A DNA stretch of 64,000 bases, taken from the NCBI GenBank assembly GCA_017395045.1, contig JAFPWG010000014.1, forward strand, positions 1-64,000, read 5' to 3'. This document shows, one piece after another, positions 63,301 through 64,000 of the stretch. Position numbers and translations under genes: made by a program. Each line of letters begins with the position of its first letter. The first letter of the stretch is position 1. This DNA is from Bacteroidales bacterium. GTDB taxonomy: Bacteria; Bacteroidota; Bacteroidia; Bacteroidales; UBA932. The notes under the pieces were generated by a model. The model saw only the letters and a list, made by a program, of their open reading frames with translations, searched no databases and was not told the DNA's origin.

Positions 63301-63557
63301 GAGATCAGCTGGAGGACGGAGCCTTCCGGCACCGTGAGAGAGAAATTGCCGTCCAGGTCGGCGGTGGTTCCGGTCGTAGTGCCTTTCACTACGATGCCGG
63401 TTCCCAGCAGGGGCTCGCCGTACTCGTCCACGACGGTGCCTGTGACGGTCACGTTGTTCTGCGCGTGGGCCGCATAGCCGCCGTCCCTGCCGCTGAAGGC
63501 GGCCGGAGCTATGGCCATGAACCCGCAAAGGAAAATATATATGGATAGGTTTTTCAT
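60357..63557 (-). CDS. SusC-like TonB-dependent glycan transporter
   Basis: This 1066-residue outer-membrane importer has a signal peptide ending near AHAQN. It is followed by a carboxypeptidase-regulatory-like domain ([23 protein letters not shown], about residues 38-60), a TonB-box-like region before [11 protein letters not shown], the plug ([24 protein letters not shown], then [41 protein letters not shown], about residues 158-242) and a 22-strand barrel ending in Phe (GVNLSF). With SusD it should import arabinan oligosaccharides. An unidentified gene lies 15 nt upstream on the same strand. Confidence 0.97.
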   Translation of the reverse strand: [1066 protein letters not shown]

Positions 63558-63572
63558 ATCGCGAAACGGTTA

Positions 63573-64000
63573 TCAGTCGAAATCAAGGTAGGACGCTTCG
63601 GTGACGAAGGCAAACTGTACGTCGTCGCTGTTCACCGAGATGTTGTCGTAGTACTGGAAGTGGGTTTCGCCGTTGGCATAGACCACATAGTAGCGGATGG
63701 AAGCTTTGCCGTTCCCGCTGTTGGCGACGGTCACCGTAACATGGGAGCCTTCGATGTTCGCGGCGAAGCCTTCCCAGTTCCAGTTCCCGGCAAGGTTCCA
63801 GCCAAGCTCAGAGAGACCGTCGATGGTATTGGTCCCATAGAGCCAACCGTAATTGTCCATGCGGACGACACCGTACTCGTTTCCGTCCGCCTTGCGGAGA
63901 ATGGTGCAAGGGCCCTGGTGGTTCAGCTGTGCGAGTGAATGGACCTCCATTCCCACGCTCAGGCTCTCGCCGGCGGCGACGGTCCAGTCCTTGGAGAAAG
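63573..64000 (-). CDS. 3' part of an unidentified protein upstream of susC
   Basis: The frame is open to the window edge, so the start is missing; an internal GTG near 63956 is not a credible start. The 142 visible residues are rich in Trp, Tyr, Asn and Gly (GNEYGVVRMDNYGWLYGTN, LGWNLAGNWNWEGFAAN, RYYVVYANGETHFQYYDNIS), like a beta-sandwich or glycan-binding module, with no transmembrane or catalytic motif. It ends 15 nt before susC, so it is likely in the same operon, an unusual position because susC normally comes first. It could be a glycan-binding protein or the tail of an enzyme. Confidence 0.75.
   Translation of the reverse strand, partial: FSKDWTVAAGESLSVGMEVHSLAQLNHQGPCTILRKADGNEYGVVRMDNYGWLYGTNTIDGLSELGWNLAGNWNWEGFAANIEGSHVTVTVANSGNGKASIRYYVVYANGETHFQYYDNISVNSDDVQFAFVTEASYLDFD

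Noticed and set aside
1-64000. CRISPR arrays, insertion sequences, phage genes or rRNA genes
   Set aside because: I saw no direct-repeat arrays, transposase or integrase proteins, phage structural genes or rRNA segments in the window.

Overview
This window is a high-GC chromosomal segment of an uncultured-type Bacteroidales bacterium (phylum Bacteroidota). The evidence is a SusC/SusD pair with many GH43 enzymes, several promoters matching the Bacteroidota -7 element TAnnTTTG, an almost complete lack of Shine-Dalgarno sequences, the gene order tuf-tRNA-Trp-secE-nusG-rplKAJL-rpoBC, and a Nudix-type AraR regulator. The strain cannot be named from sequence alone; a gut or rumen plant-polysaccharide degrader fits best.

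Layout. (1) 1-12302: translation and transcription core: 3' part of tuf, tRNA-Trp, secE, nusG, rplK, rplA, rplJ, rplL, a strong terminator/attenuator, rpoB and rpoC. (2) 12399-23696: housekeeping genes: an unknown lipoprotein, cysS, exonuclease III, ssb, aroE, a YbhN-like membrane protein, a PfkB kinase, a DUF6913 protein, a small membrane exporter, a lipoprotein hydrolase, a SpoU-type RNA methylase and lysS. (3) 23953-29873: envelope genes: an OmpA-family protein with an EKAAA-repeat linker, a 1224-aa acidic coiled-coil lipoprotein, a DUF1573 protein and a small outer-membrane-type protein. (4) 29947-33437: a lipoprotein aldose epimerase divergent from a FucP-like MFS sugar transporter and a ROK sugar kinase. 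(5) 33518-39799: the operon araR-(SSS transporter)-araD-araA-araB, read leftward. (6) 39914-48309: xylan side-chain use, leftward: GH67-SGNH fusion, uxuA, uxuB, a GPH sugar symporter and a cytoplasmic GH43. (7) 48374-53695: rightward exported GH43, GH43, esterase, GH43. (8) 53700-64000: leftward arabinan/arabinoxylan locus: a truncated exported-type protein, susC, susD, GH43 endo-arabinanase, GH51 and GH43.

How it works together (inference from families): the SusC/D pair and surface lipoprotein endo-arabinanase would capture and cut arabinan. Periplasmic GH51 and GH43 enzymes would release arabinose. GH67, the esterases and the GH43s would debranch acetylated glucuronoarabinoxylan. The SSS and GPH symporters would import arabinose and oligosaccharides, AraABD would route arabinose to xylulose-5-phosphate, and UxuB/UxuA would process the glucuronate branch. 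AraR would tune this through palindromes in its own promoter.

Most unusual observation: two 72-74 nt near-perfect palindromes lie in frame inside cysS and the SpoU-methylase gene. Their 28-29 bp stems differ, but both have a 16-nt loop identical at 14 of 16 positions, read in the same frame as A-E-K-x-V-D. They look like copies of one protein-coding palindromic element, analogous to the Rickettsia palindromic elements. I do not know of a described Bacteroidota family of this kind.
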